Positions 17,730 to 27,308 of a stretch of 41,991 nt of DNA are shown here, piece by piece (the stretch's first letter is position 1; each line of letters opens with the position of its first letter). The position numbers and the translations under genes are program-made. The notes beneath the pieces are model-generated. The model had not been told where the DNA came from. It saw only the letters and a list, made by a program, of their open reading frames with translations, and made no database searches. The stretch comes from an uncultured Bacteroidales bacterium (lineage in GTDB: Bacteria > Bacteroidota > Bacteroidia > Bacteroidales > WCHB1-69): NCBI GenBank assembly GCA_905233745.1, contig CAJODA010000011.1:1-41991 (forward strand), written 5' to 3'.

Positions 17730-20042
17730 TTAGAATCTCAATCTCAATCCTCCCAAAAAGTTGATACCTGCCTGCGGAAAATAACCTGCATCATATCCCT
17801 TTTCTCCTCCGTAATAGTAGGTGTAGATCCATGCATTGCTCTCATATTTGGCATTGAAAATGTTGTTTACATGAAAGAATAATTCAAGATCTTTCAAACA
17901 ATTGAAATGGAACGTATAGGAGAGACGCAAGTTGGTATATGAGTATGGTTTCAAACAATAATGATCGTCACCGGTGTTATCCAGATACTGTTTACTGACG
18001 AATTTGGTGATAAGAGAGATGTTGAAATCCCTAAGCGGAGTGAAGGTAAAGTCGTTGCCCATGACCACATTGGGAGAGAAAGAGATGGGTGTATTGCCAA
18101 GGTGCTGCTCCACATAGCCGCCGTTATCCCAATCTTCAAGGTAATGCACGTAATCCAGAACCTTGTTCAGACTGAAACAGCCGTTGATGTGCCAGGTGAA
18201 GAAGCGAATGGGACGATAGGCCGCCGCCAACTCGATGCCAGCACGAAAACTCCTATCCACGTTCGCCATCAAAGCATCACCCGTTTGGTCCAATTCACCC
18301 GTGCGCACCAATTGGTTTCTGTAGTACATACCGTATAATGTGGTGTTTAAGAAAAACCGGTCACTGTGCATCAAATAACTGAATTCCGCATTGTAAAGTG
18401 TTTCTGGGATCGGTTTACGTCCATCAGGAGCGCCAATCAGATCATCCCGTGTCGGCTCGCAGTTGGCTGTCGAGAAGGAGAGGTCAAAGCTGTGTTTCAG
18501 TTTGCCACTGTTCAAATAGTAGTGAAATGCGATTCTCGGATTCAAGAAGTTCCAGTTATACTTTTGCGAAACATCGGGTATTTCGTCATTGCTGCCATCA
18601 ATATTATACATAATGTGGCGATGTTGCAGCTCTGCAGTCACACTGAATTTCTTGTACCAGTAGCGCAGACCACCGAAAACTTTGTTCTGTAACTTCAGAC
18701 CCCTACCCTCATACCAGCGATAGTCACAAGGATAGTCCTGCACGCGGTTTGGCTGAGACCAAATGATTTTGCCGTAATGTTTTCCATCATATCGACTGTT
18801 GTCAATTCCAAACACCCAGCGCAAGCCCTGTTCTGTGTGATTCTTGAACACCTGAGAACCCGTATATTGAGCATGAATGCCGTAAAAATAGTTATCCAAA
18901 TACTTCTGCGTGATAAAGTCGGCACGCTTGATAGAGTCATATAGCGGTTCCAAACCGTAATTCTTGATTTTCTTGTCATCCTTATACTGCTGATAATAAC
19001 CCACACCTCTGGTCAGATAAGGCATCACCTGCAAATTGTGGTGTTGAAGGCCATCCTGACGAATCCAATCTTTCACATACTCCAGCTGATAGAAGGTTTG
19101 GGTATAGTTGTCTTTGGAATCCGCATAGTAGTGACGTACGCCATCGTCAGTATAATATTCGCCGCAGGGATTGTAGGTGCGGTTGGTGGTCAGACTGTCG
19201 TATGGAATACCGCTCCAGGCAAGGCCTGTGTGCTCGGTGCCGAACAAAAGATGAAACTTCAATATTCCATAATCTTTATTCTTCTTGAAATTATAGAGAT
19301 TATACCGGGCAGTCAAAAAGCCGGAGTTGAGGCGGACACCAGACCGATCCACAAAACCGTCGCTGCGGATGTCGGAGAAGGAGGCCAGCATAGAGAATCG
19401 CTTGCCGATGAGGCCGGTACCCGCGCTCACCATGTTGTGAAACGTGTTGTAGGAGCCATAGGAACTGCGAACCTCCGCGAATGGTTTGTTGGGAATATCT
19501 TTGGTGACAAAGTTGATACGCGTTCCGAACAGCGTGCTTCCGTCGGAGGGATTAGCGCCGTTCTGGACGCTCACTTCTCCTATATAGGCTGCCATGTCAG
19601 GTAAGTTCACCAGCCATGAGCCCTGCGATTCCGCATTATTGACGGTCACCCCGTTAAGTGTGGTGTTGATACGGGTTTGGTCAATACCCCGAATACGCAT
19701 ATAGGTTGCGCCAAGACCATAACCGCCATCGGAAGTGGTAATCATGGAGGGCATCATATCCAAGAGGTTGTTGACACTACCGTTACCCTGCTGCGCTCTA
19801 ATTTGCGGTAGCGACATGGTGGTAATGTTAGCGGCCGTCTGTATTGTAGGTTGGGTGAACTGGATGGTCACCTCCTCCACTTCGCCCCTTTGTACCGTGT
19901 CAGGCATCTGGGCAAACAACACCGACGGAATCAGCAGTGCCATGAGGACAAAAACGACAGCCTTCAGCCGGTGGCCGGTGGCCGCTGGATTTTGGATTCT
20001 GAATCCTGAGGCTTGAACTTTAAAATCACATTGCTTTTTCAT
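17730..20042 (-). CDS. TonB-dependent outer membrane receptor, predicted thiamin/thiamin-precursor uptake
   Basis: Plug motifs (YMRIRGIDQTRINTTLNGVTVNNAESQGSW), C-terminal barrel strand ending GGLRLRF; TPP riboswitch in the leader. Confidence 0.85.
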   Translation of the reverse strand: MKKQCDFKVQASGFRIQNPAATGHRLKAVVFVLMALLIPSVLFAQMPDTVQRGEVEEVTIQFTQPTIQTAANITTMSLPQIRAQQGNGSVNNLLDMMPSMITTSDGGYGLGATYMRIRGIDQTRINTTLNGVTVNNAESQGSWLVNLPDMAAYIGEVSVQNGANPSDGSTLFGTRINFVTKDIPNKPFAEVRSSYGSYNTFHNMVSAGTGLIGKRFSMLASFSDIRSDGFVDRSGVRLNSGFLTARYNLYNFKKNKDYGILKFHLLFGTEHTGLAWSGIPYDSLTTNRTYNPCGEYYTDDGVRHYYADSKDNYTQTFYQLEYVKDWIRQDGLQHHNLQVMPYLTRGVGYYQQYKDDKKIKNYGLEPLYDSIKRADFITQKYLDNYFYGIHAQYTGSQVFKNHTEQGLRWVFGIDNSRYDGKHYGKIIWSQPNRVQDYPCDYRWYEGRGLKLQNKVFGGLRYWYKKFSVTAELQHRHIMYNIDGSNDEIPDVSQKYNWNFLNPRIAFHYYLNSGKLKHSFDLSFSTANCEPTRDDLIGAPDGRKPIPETLYNAEFSYLMHSDRFFLNTTLYGMYYRNQLVRTGELDQTGDALMANVDRSFRAGIELAAAYRPIRFFTWHINGCFSLNKVLDYVHYLEDWDNGGYVEQHLGNTPISFSPNVVMGNDFTFTPLRDFNISLITKFVSKQYLDNTGDDHYCLKPYSYTNLRLSYTFHFNCLKDLELFFHVNNIFNAKYESNAWIYTYYYGGEKGYDAGYFPQAGINFLGGLRLRF

Positions 20043-20168
20043 TACTCTTACAGTTTATTATTAATTGATCTTTGATTCTTAACCAATGCTCACCAATCAT
20101 CCAAAGCTAATGGCAACAGCTAAAAGCCAAGAGCAAAATACTGAAAGAGGGTAAATAGGACGTTGTTT

Positions 20169-20240
20169 ATCTCCCTACGGCGGCATTATCCGCATCAGGT
20201 TCAACGGGTCTAATCTCAGCCTTACGAGGCACCCCTTTCA
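20169..20240 (-). ncRNA. TPP (THI-element) riboswitch
   Basis: Minus strand GGGGTGCC...AAGGCTGAGATTAGACCCGTTGAACCTGATGCGGATAATGCCGCCGTAGGGAG matches the conserved CUGAGA / ACC(C)...GAACCUGAU / GGAUAAUGCC...GUAGGGA core. Confidence 0.95.
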
Positions 20241-20249
20241 AAACGGCGG

Positions 20250-20257
20250 CAAAATTA
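20250..20257 (-). promoter_or_regulatory. -7 box TAATTTTG preceding the TPP riboswitch
   Basis: TAnnTTTG match just upstream of the riboswitch 5' end. Confidence 0.55.
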
Positions 20258-20280
20258 GTAAAAATTTCGTGATTTTTATG

Positions 20281-20288
20281 TATGTTTG
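20281..20288 (+). promoter_or_regulatory. -7 box TATGTTTG upstream of the M16 peptidase
   Basis: TAnnTTTG match on the plus strand. Confidence 0.5.
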
Positions 20289-20323
20289 CAGCCGTAAAAA
20301 AAAAAACTAATATTTTTAATATT

Positions 20324-23239
20324 ATGAAACGTAACGTTATCTCCGCGCTACTGATGGTGGTCCTCTGCCTCCTGACCTTCAGCACCAATGCGCAAAACTA
20401 CAACAAGGAGACCTATCAGAACGACCCCATGAACGTCATCCATTATACGCTGGACAACGGTCTTCAAGTCTTTCTATCCGTAAACAAGGATGAACCACGC
20501 ATCCAGACCTACATTGCCGTGCGTGTGGGCAGTAAGAACGACCCTGCTGAATCAACAGGTCTCTCTCACTACCTCGAGCACCTGATGTTCAAGGGCACGA
20601 AAAACTTCGGCACCCTGGACTGGGCAAAGGAAGAGGAGCATCTCAAGAAAATTGAGTCACTCTATGAGGTATATAACCATACCACAGACCCTGCCAAGCG
20701 CAAAGCCATCTATCATCAGATCGACTCTGTTTCTTACGAGGCATCCAAATATGCCATTCCGAACGAATACGACAAGATGATGTCCATGATCGGTGCGCAA
20801 GGAACCAACGCCTTCACCTCCAACGACATGACGGTTTATCAAGAAGACATTCCTAACAATGAGTTGGAACGCTGGCTCATGATTGAGAGCGAACGTTTCG
20901 CCAATCCTGTATTCCGTTTGTTCCACACTGAGTTGGAGGCCGTTTATGAGGAGAAGAACATGAACATGGCCAACGATTCCCGCACCGCATACGAGAAGAT
21001 GAACGAGGCTCTATTCCCCAACCATCCGTATGGCACCCAAACCACCATCGGAACCATTGAGCACTTGAAAAACCCGTCCCTGAAGAACATCATCAAGCAC
21101 TTCAACACTTACTATGTGCCGAACAACTACTGTATTACTATGGCTGGCGACTTCGACCCCGATCAAGCCATCAAGCTTATCGACAAATATTTCGGAAAGA
21201 TACAACCGAAATACATTCCTGACTTCACCTACGTGAAAGAGAAACCCATCCGCGAAGTGAAGGTGGTGGAAGTGTATGGTCTGGAGCCCGAAAACGTGCA
21301 AATCGGATACCGCATCGATGCGGGTACCGGTTCCCGCGATGTGCTTCTCGCCGAGATGGCAGATGCCGTGCTGATGAACGGTTCCTGCGGTATCATTGAT
21401 GAAAACATCAACCAAAAGCAGCTGGCACTGTCCGCATACTCCGGCGTGAGCGACCTTAACGACTACGCATACTTCCGCCTCAGCGGAAGACCCAAAGAGG
21501 GACAAACCCTTGAGCAACTGAAAGACCTGCTGCTGCAACAAATCGAGATTCTGAAGTCCGGAAACTGGGACGCCGATCTTCTCACCGCCGCTATCAACAA
21601 CCGCAAACTGAGCGATATGACCTCCCTCGAAAGCAACGTGAACCGCGGCATGGCAATGGCTTTCGCCTACCTCTCCCACCGGAGCTGGCAGGATGTGATC
21701 AACGAGACTGAGAACATGAGCTATGTGACCAAAGAGGATGTTATCGATTTTGCAAACCGCACCTTCAAGAACAACAACTATGCAATCGTCTATAAACGTC
21801 AAGGCGAGCAACGCGATGTGCAGAAAGTTGACAAACCCGAGATCACGCCTGTGGTTATGAACCGTGACGTGGAGAGCGCATTCCTCAAAGAGATAAAGAA
21901 CATCAAAGTGAACCCCATCGAGCCCGTATTCGTGGATTTCAACAAAGATATGAAGAAAGGCACGTCCAATGGCAACGAAGTTCTTTACGTGGAGAACACC
22001 GACAACGGCCGCTTCCAGCTGGTTTATCGCTACAACTACGGTTCATTCTATGACAAGAAGGCCGGTATCACCAACTCTTTCCTCGACCAGCTTGAGAGTG
22101 AAAACCGGACACTTAGCCAAATAAACCGTGAGATGTATGATCTCGCCTGCAGTTTCAGTATCGGCTTCGGCTCCAAATACGCCACGGTCAGAATTTCCGG
22201 TTTGAGTGAGAACATGGTGAAGGCCATGGCCATCGTGGAGGACATTCTCAATCACCCCAAGATTTCCGAGGAATCCGTCCAAAACTCCATCGCTGACGTA
22301 CTGAAAAACCGCGCAGATAGCAAGTCCCGCCAGCAAACCATCTTCCAACGGATGCTGAGCTACGTATCCTACGGCAAAGACAACGTACGCAAATATTTCG
22401 TCAGCAACGAAGAGGTTCAAAAAATCAAAGCGCAGGATGTCATCAACCAGATCAAGACCATGACTTCCCAACCGCAACGCATCTTATATTATGGTGACAT
22501 GAACTTCACTGATTTCATGAAAATGATCACCAACACGGAAAATCACAGTGTACATCAGGCCAAGAAACCTGCCAAGATGGGTCCCGACTACGACCGTCTG
22601 GCCACAAAAGAGAACAAGGTCTATTTCGCACACTACGATGCCAAGCAGTCTTTGTGCCGCCAACTCACCACCTCCATTCCCGCCAACTGGGTCCTCAGTC
22701 CGCAAATCGAAATGTACAACGAATACTTTGGCGGCAGCATGAACTCCATCGTCTTCCAAGAAATCCGCGAGAAACGCTCATTGGCATATTCTGCCGCAGC
22801 TTACTATGTGGAGCCCAGTGAAAAAGGCAAGATGAATTTCAACATGACACACATCGGCACACAGAACGACAAGCTGATTGACGCCATGGAAGCCTTTAAC
22901 GACTTGTTGGACAACATGCCCGTATCAGACCTCAACTTTGATCTGGCCAAGACATCCCTGATTTCCAATTACCGTACCGCCCGCACACGCAAGATGGGCA
23001 TCATCAACCATTATCTTGCTTGTGAAGAAATGGGATTGAAAAACTCTCCCGACAAAACCAACTATGCTGCCATCCAGAAGCTGACCATCAATGATGTGGT
23101 GAACTTCAACAAGTCATACATCAAGAATCAGAAACGTGTAGTCGTCGTTCTCGGCAACAAGGATGAAGTCGATTTGAAGGGTCTGGAAAAATACGGTAAA
23201 GTGACGACGCTTTCCTTAGAGGAAATCTTCGGATACTAA
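20324..23239 (+). CDS. M16-family zinc metallopeptidase (insulinase-like), secreted
   Basis: Signal peptide MKRNVISALLMVVLCLLTFSTNAQ; HYLEHLMFKGT (HxxEH) with downstream EAVYEEKNM; tandem M16 halves. Confidence 0.9.
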   Translation: MKRNVISALLMVVLCLLTFSTNAQNYNKETYQNDPMNVIHYTLDNGLQVFLSVNKDEPRIQTYIAVRVGSKNDPAESTGLSHYLEHLMFKGTKNFGTLDWAKEEEHLKKIESLYEVYNHTTDPAKRKAIYHQIDSVSYEASKYAIPNEYDKMMSMIGAQGTNAFTSNDMTVYQEDIPNNELERWLMIESERFANPVFRLFHTELEAVYEEKNMNMANDSRTAYEKMNEALFPNHPYGTQTTIGTIEHLKNPSLKNIIKHFNTYYVPNNYCITMAGDFDPDQAIKLIDKYFGKIQPKYIPDFTYVKEKPIREVKVVEVYGLEPENVQIGYRIDAGTGSRDVLLAEMADAVLMNGSCGIIDENINQKQLALSAYSGVSDLNDYAYFRLSGRPKEGQTLEQLKDLLLQQIEILKSGNWDADLLTAAINNRKLSDMTSLESNVNRGMAMAFAYLSHRSWQDVINETENMSYVTKEDVIDFANRTFKNNNYAIVYKRQGEQRDVQKVDKPEITPVVMNRDVESAFLKEIKNIKVNPIEPVFVDFNKDMKKGTSNGNEVLYVENTDNGRFQLVYRYNYGSFYDKKAGITNSFLDQLESENRTLSQINREMYDLACSFSIGFGSKYATVRISGLSENMVKAMAIVEDILNHPKISEESVQNSIADVLKNRADSKSRQQTIFQRMLSYVSYGKDNVRKYFVSNEEVQKIKAQDVINQIKTMTSQPQRILYYGDMNFTDFMKMITNTENHSVHQAKKPAKMGPDYDRLATKENKVYFAHYDAKQSLCRQLTTSIPANWVLSPQIEMYNEYFGGSMNSIVFQEIREKRSLAYSAAAYYVEPSEKGKMNFNMTHIGTQNDKLIDAMEAFNDLLDNMPVSDLNFDLAKTSLISNYRTARTRKMGIINHYLACEEMGLKNSPDKTNYAAIQKLTINDVVNFNKSYIKNQKRVVVVLGNKDEVDLKGLEKYGKVTTLSLEEIFGY

Positions 23240-23253
23240 AAGCCGTAAATCAA

Positions 23254-24660
23254 CTACGCTCCGAATGAGGAGCCGTCGAAACAGTGGGTGCACAGTCGCT
23301 CCTTCGGCAAACCGATAGCCTTGGCTATCGTTTCCAAACGGTTGAACTTCAACGTGTCGACCCCCAGATGTTTCCGAATAACCTCCACCAAATTCGCGTA
23401 CTCTTTGGTAGAGTCATCGCAATAGAGGTGGAGGTTTTTTGTGCTACTCCCCTCCAACTCCTCAATTGCGCGACGCGTAATCAATTCCATCTCCGTCTTG
23501 GATGCGGAGAAATTGAGGAAATTACAGCCGTATGTCAGAGGCGGACAGCTGATGCGGATATGAACCTCCTTGGCGCCATAACTGTATAGTTTCTTCACAT
23601 TGTCGCGCAACTGCGTGCCGCGCACGATAGAATCATCACAGAAAACGATGCGCTGACCCTTGAGAATCGTCGTGTTGGGCAACAACTTCATACGAGCCAC
23701 ATGCTCACGAGTATCTTGATTCACCGGCATGAAACTCCTTGACCAAGTGGGCGTGTATTTCACAATGCCCCTCTTGTAAGGAATCTTCTTACCCATGGCA
23801 TAACCCAACGCCATGCCAATGCCTGAATCCGGAATAGCCGATACCATGTCTGCCTCTATGTCATCACTGCTGCCCATCTCATACCCATACATGTAACGCG
23901 CGTTCTCCACATTCACCCCCTCATACTCAGAAGTCGGATAACCGTAATAAATCCACAGGAAAGAACAGATCTGCATTTGGGAATTAGGCTCTAGCAACGA
24001 CTCAATACCAGCCGTGGTGATCTTCACCACTTCGCCAGGACCCACAAATCTCTCTATGGTATAATCCAGATTGGCGAAACTGTGGCAATCGAAAGCCAAC
24101 GCATAGCTTCCTTCTTTACGGCCCACAACAATGGGTGTTCGTCCGTAATAGTCCCGGGCGGCAATAATGCCCTCATCCGTCAGAATCAGCATGGAACATG
24201 AGCCCTTCACATTTTTGTACACATTCCGAATTCCATCCACAAAATCCTTGCCTTGGGTAATCATTAGCGCAATCAGTTCCGTGGGATTGGTGCTTCCCGA
24301 ACTCAACTCGGTGAACTGCTGGTTCTTGTTCAAACAATCCTTCTCCAACTCTGCCAGATTGTTTATTTTAGCCACGGTTACTATCGCAAAGCGTCCCAAA
24401 TGGGAATTCACCACAATGGGTTGCGCATCCGTATCACTGATCACTCCAATGCCAAGGTTTCCCTTAAACTTAGAAAGGTCATCACTGAACTTGGTACGGA
24501 AATAGGAGTTCTCAATATTGTGTATGGAACGATGAAATGTATTGTGCTCTATAGTCACCATACCTCCGCGCTTTGTGCCGAGATGGGAATGATAGTCAAT
24601 ACCGTAAAACAAATCAGGATTGCAGGGTCCGTTGGACACCACGCCAAAAAAACCACCCAT
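23254..24660 (-). CDS. Amidophosphoribosyltransferase (PurF)-like protein with degenerate glutaminase domain
   Basis: PRPP loop VFCDDSIVRGTQ; PurF-like QICSFLWIYYGYPTSEYEGVNVENAR and C-terminal LCTHCFDGSSFGA; N-terminus MGGFFGV lacks the Cys nucleophile. Confidence 0.85.
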   Translation of the reverse strand: MGGFFGVVSNGPCNPDLFYGIDYHSHLGTKRGGMVTIEHNTFHRSIHNIENSYFRTKFSDDLSKFKGNLGIGVISDTDAQPIVVNSHLGRFAIVTVAKINNLAELEKDCLNKNQQFTELSSGSTNPTELIALMITQGKDFVDGIRNVYKNVKGSCSMLILTDEGIIAARDYYGRTPIVVGRKEGSYALAFDCHSFANLDYTIERFVGPGEVVKITTAGIESLLEPNSQMQICSFLWIYYGYPTSEYEGVNVENARYMYGYEMGSSDDIEADMVSAIPDSGIGMALGYAMGKKIPYKRGIVKYTPTWSRSFMPVNQDTREHVARMKLLPNTTILKGQRIVFCDDSIVRGTQLRDNVKKLYSYGAKEVHIRISCPPLTYGCNFLNFSASKTEMELITRRAIEELEGSSTKNLHLYCDDSTKEYANLVEVIRKHLGVDTLKFNRLETIAKAIGLPKERLCTHCFDGSSFGA

Positions 24661-24714
24661 AATTATTTGATATTTATTAAGTTAAAAATTTCCCTCCAAT
24701 GTAACAAGGCGCTG

Positions 24715-24722
24715 CAAAAATA
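24715..24722 (-). promoter_or_regulatory. -7 box TATTTTTG upstream of the PurF-like gene
   Basis: TAnnTTTG match on the minus strand. Confidence 0.45.
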
Positions 24723-24828
24723 AAATTTTACCATTTTTTTCCCCCCGATGCCATCCGGAATTTATCAACTATTTATCAACAACACGAGCGACCATTTCAG
24801 ATACCGTGGAATGACGGTCATTTTTTTA

Positions 24829-24836
24829 TATTTTTG
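24829..24836 (+). promoter_or_regulatory. -7 box TATTTTTG upstream of metH
   Basis: TAnnTTTG match; divergent from the PurF-like promoter. Confidence 0.5.
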
Positions 24837-24957
24837 CACACTTCACCCAGGCCTATAGTAAAAGATTGATATTGAATAATGATGAAACAGTGTCGTGAAG
24901 TGTAATGCAACCATAACAATCAAACATCCAAGTAGATAAAAAGAAAAAAACAAGTGT

Positions 24958-27291
24958 ATGAAACCTCTGTCAGAGCGTTTAGGTCGCGAAGTAATGATTT
25001 TTGACGGTGCCTTTGGCACCGAATTGGAAAAGCGAGGCATTCTCGCCAAAACCCCGGAATTGCTGAACATCACGCACAAGGAACAAATTGCAGAAATACA
25101 CAAAAGCTACATTGATGCCGGGTGCGACTTTATCACCACCAACACCTTCGGGGCGAACAGGATCAAGATGCCTGATGAGGACCGCCGGCAAGTCATTGAG
25201 AGTGCCATCGGGCTGGCCAAGCGCCACCGCACCACACAATATGTGATGTGCGATATCGGACCGCTGGGCAAGATGCTCTACCCCATGGGCGAACTTTCGT
25301 TTGATGATGCCTACGAAGCCTTTCGTGAAATTGTGATCACAGCTCGCGATTTAGTGGACGGATTCATTTTGGAGACTTTCACAGACCTGTACGAACTGAA
25401 GTGTGCCCTACTGGCTGTGAAGGAAAACTGCGACAAACCTGTATTTACCACCATGACTTTCGATCAAACGGGACACACACTTACTGGAACGTCGCCCCGC
25501 ATCATGGCCGAGCTCATGTCAAACATGGGAGCAGATGCCATCGGCGTGAACTGTTCCCTCGGCCCCAAAGACCTCCGTCCCATTGTGCAGGAGTTTTTGC
25601 AGTACTGCGACAAACCCGTCATGGTGCAACCCAACCGTGGCATTCCGGAATTGCGATGCGGAAGGGCCCTATACAGTCTCTCTACCGGCGAATTCGCTAG
25701 CGTGATGGAGGAGTTTTGCGATGCCGGAGTGGCCATTTTAGGAGGTTGCTGCGGCACCAATCCCGAATTCATCAGCGCCATTTCCGTGCACAAAGGCAAG
25801 TCTATACCGCCACGGTCGAATAACCGCCTCACCACTGTCACCTCCGCCACGAGGGCTGTCACCTTCGACAAGGTGCAGGTTTGCGGCGAACGCATCAATC
25901 CCACCGGCAAGAAAAAACTCAAAGAAGCCATCCTCAATGGTGACTTTGACTACATCTTCAAAGAGGCTATCAAGCAGGAGGAGGCTGGCGCCGCACTTCT
26001 GGATGTGAATCTCGGCGTACCTAAAACCGACGATGTCACCAACATGAAAAATGTGGTGGTCAAATTGAACGAAATCACCAATATGCCGCTGCAAATCGAC
26101 TCTTCCAACCCCAAAGCTATCGAGGTTGGATGTAGATATTACAACGGTGTACCGCTCATAAACTCTGTAAATGGAAATGCCGAAAGCATGGAGGCTATTT
26201 TCCCGATTGCGCAAAAATACGGGGCTGTTGTTCTGGGACTGACCATGGACGACAATGGAATCCCGCAGAGCGCAGAAGAGCGCTTTGCCATTGCAGAGCG
26301 CATCCTGCAGGGTGCCGAACGGCACGGCATTGCCCGCCATCGGATGATGATGGACACACTCACCCTCACATGCAGTGCACAACAGGCCCTCGTGAAGGAG
26401 ACGCTCCGCGCCCTGCGCATGGTGACCGACCGCCTCGGATTGGCAACTGCCCTCGGCGTCTCCAATGTAAGCTTCGGAATGCCCAACCGAGAAGCCATCA
26501 ACAGCACATTCCTGGCCATGGCCTTGGAAAACGGACTTACCATGCCCATCATCAATCCATGCAATGCCATGATGATTAATACCGTGCTGGCCTTCAACGC
26601 CCTTCGCGGCGACAACTCCGACCTGGACAATTTCGTCAACCACGCGGTTGCGCAAGAGACACCTGCATCTGCCTCAACCTCGCCCTCCATGACCCTCGGG
26701 GAGGCCGTGCGCCGTGGACTTAAGGAAGACAGCATCCGTCTTACACAAGAGGCTCTTCAGCGTCAGAACCCCATGACCGTCATCAACGACATCCTCATCC
26801 CTACCTTAAATGAAGTCGGCGTGGATTTTGAAAAACAAAAAATATTCCTGCCCCAACTCATCTCTGCGGCTGAAGCCTGCAAGGAGGCCTTTGATGTCAT
26901 CAAGACACAATTCTCCCAGGGCGCTGCACAAAAGGGATTGGTTGTATTGGCCACAGTTAAAGGTGATGTGCACGACATCGGCAAGAATATCGTAAAAGTG
27001 ATTTTTGAATCCTACGGATATAAGGTGCTCGATTTAGGCAAGGACACCGATAAAGAGGTGATTCTAGAGGCCTATCGCAAACACCATCCTCTCATTATCG
27101 GTCTCAGTGCCCTTATGACCACCACTGTGCTCTCCATGGAGGAGACCATCAACTATCTGAAAGAAAACGGTGTGCAATGTCCAATCTTTGTCGGTGGTGC
27201 CGTGCTCAACCGCCAACTGGCACAGGAAATCAAAGCCGACTACTACACCAAAGATGCTCTTGAATTTGTTGAAACTGTCGGACAACTATAA
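24958..27291 (+). CDS. metH: Cobalamin-dependent methionine synthase, short form lacking the reactivation domain
   Basis: Hcy-binding zinc motifs GVNCSLGP and GGCCGT; pterin-binding VCGERINPTGKKKLKEA; B12-binding VKGDVHDIGKNIV; ends after the B12 domain at 777 aa. Confidence 0.93.
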   Translation: MKPLSERLGREVMIFDGAFGTELEKRGILAKTPELLNITHKEQIAEIHKSYIDAGCDFITTNTFGANRIKMPDEDRRQVIESAIGLAKRHRTTQYVMCDIGPLGKMLYPMGELSFDDAYEAFREIVITARDLVDGFILETFTDLYELKCALLAVKENCDKPVFTTMTFDQTGHTLTGTSPRIMAELMSNMGADAIGVNCSLGPKDLRPIVQEFLQYCDKPVMVQPNRGIPELRCGRALYSLSTGEFASVMEEFCDAGVAILGGCCGTNPEFISAISVHKGKSIPPRSNNRLTTVTSATRAVTFDKVQVCGERINPTGKKKLKEAILNGDFDYIFKEAIKQEEAGAALLDVNLGVPKTDDVTNMKNVVVKLNEITNMPLQIDSSNPKAIEVGCRYYNGVPLINSVNGNAESMEAIFPIAQKYGAVVLGLTMDDNGIPQSAEERFAIAERILQGAERHGIARHRMMMDTLTLTCSAQQALVKETLRALRMVTDRLGLATALGVSNVSFGMPNREAINSTFLAMALENGLTMPIINPCNAMMINTVLAFNALRGDNSDLDNFVNHAVAQETPASASTSPSMTLGEAVRRGLKEDSIRLTQEALQRQNPMTVINDILIPTLNEVGVDFEKQKIFLPQLISAAEACKEAFDVIKTQFSQGAAQKGLVVLATVKGDVHDIGKNIVKVIFESYGYKVLDLGKDTDKEVILEAYRKHHPLIIGLSALMTTTVLSMEETINYLKENGVQCPIFVGGAVLNRQLAQEIKADYYTKDALEFVETVGQL

Positions 27292-27308
27292 TATTACATC
27301 ACAACGTC

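Noticed and set aside
21011-21811. 266-aa minus-strand ORF inside the M16 peptidase
   Set aside because: Antisense shadow ORF; no recognisable domain.
24838-24903. SAM-I or cobalamin riboswitch upstream of metH
   Set aside because: I could not find the conserved cores of either class; kept only as an unclassified candidate leader.
25738-26655. 305-aa minus-strand ORF inside metH
   Set aside because: Antisense to a well-supported metH.
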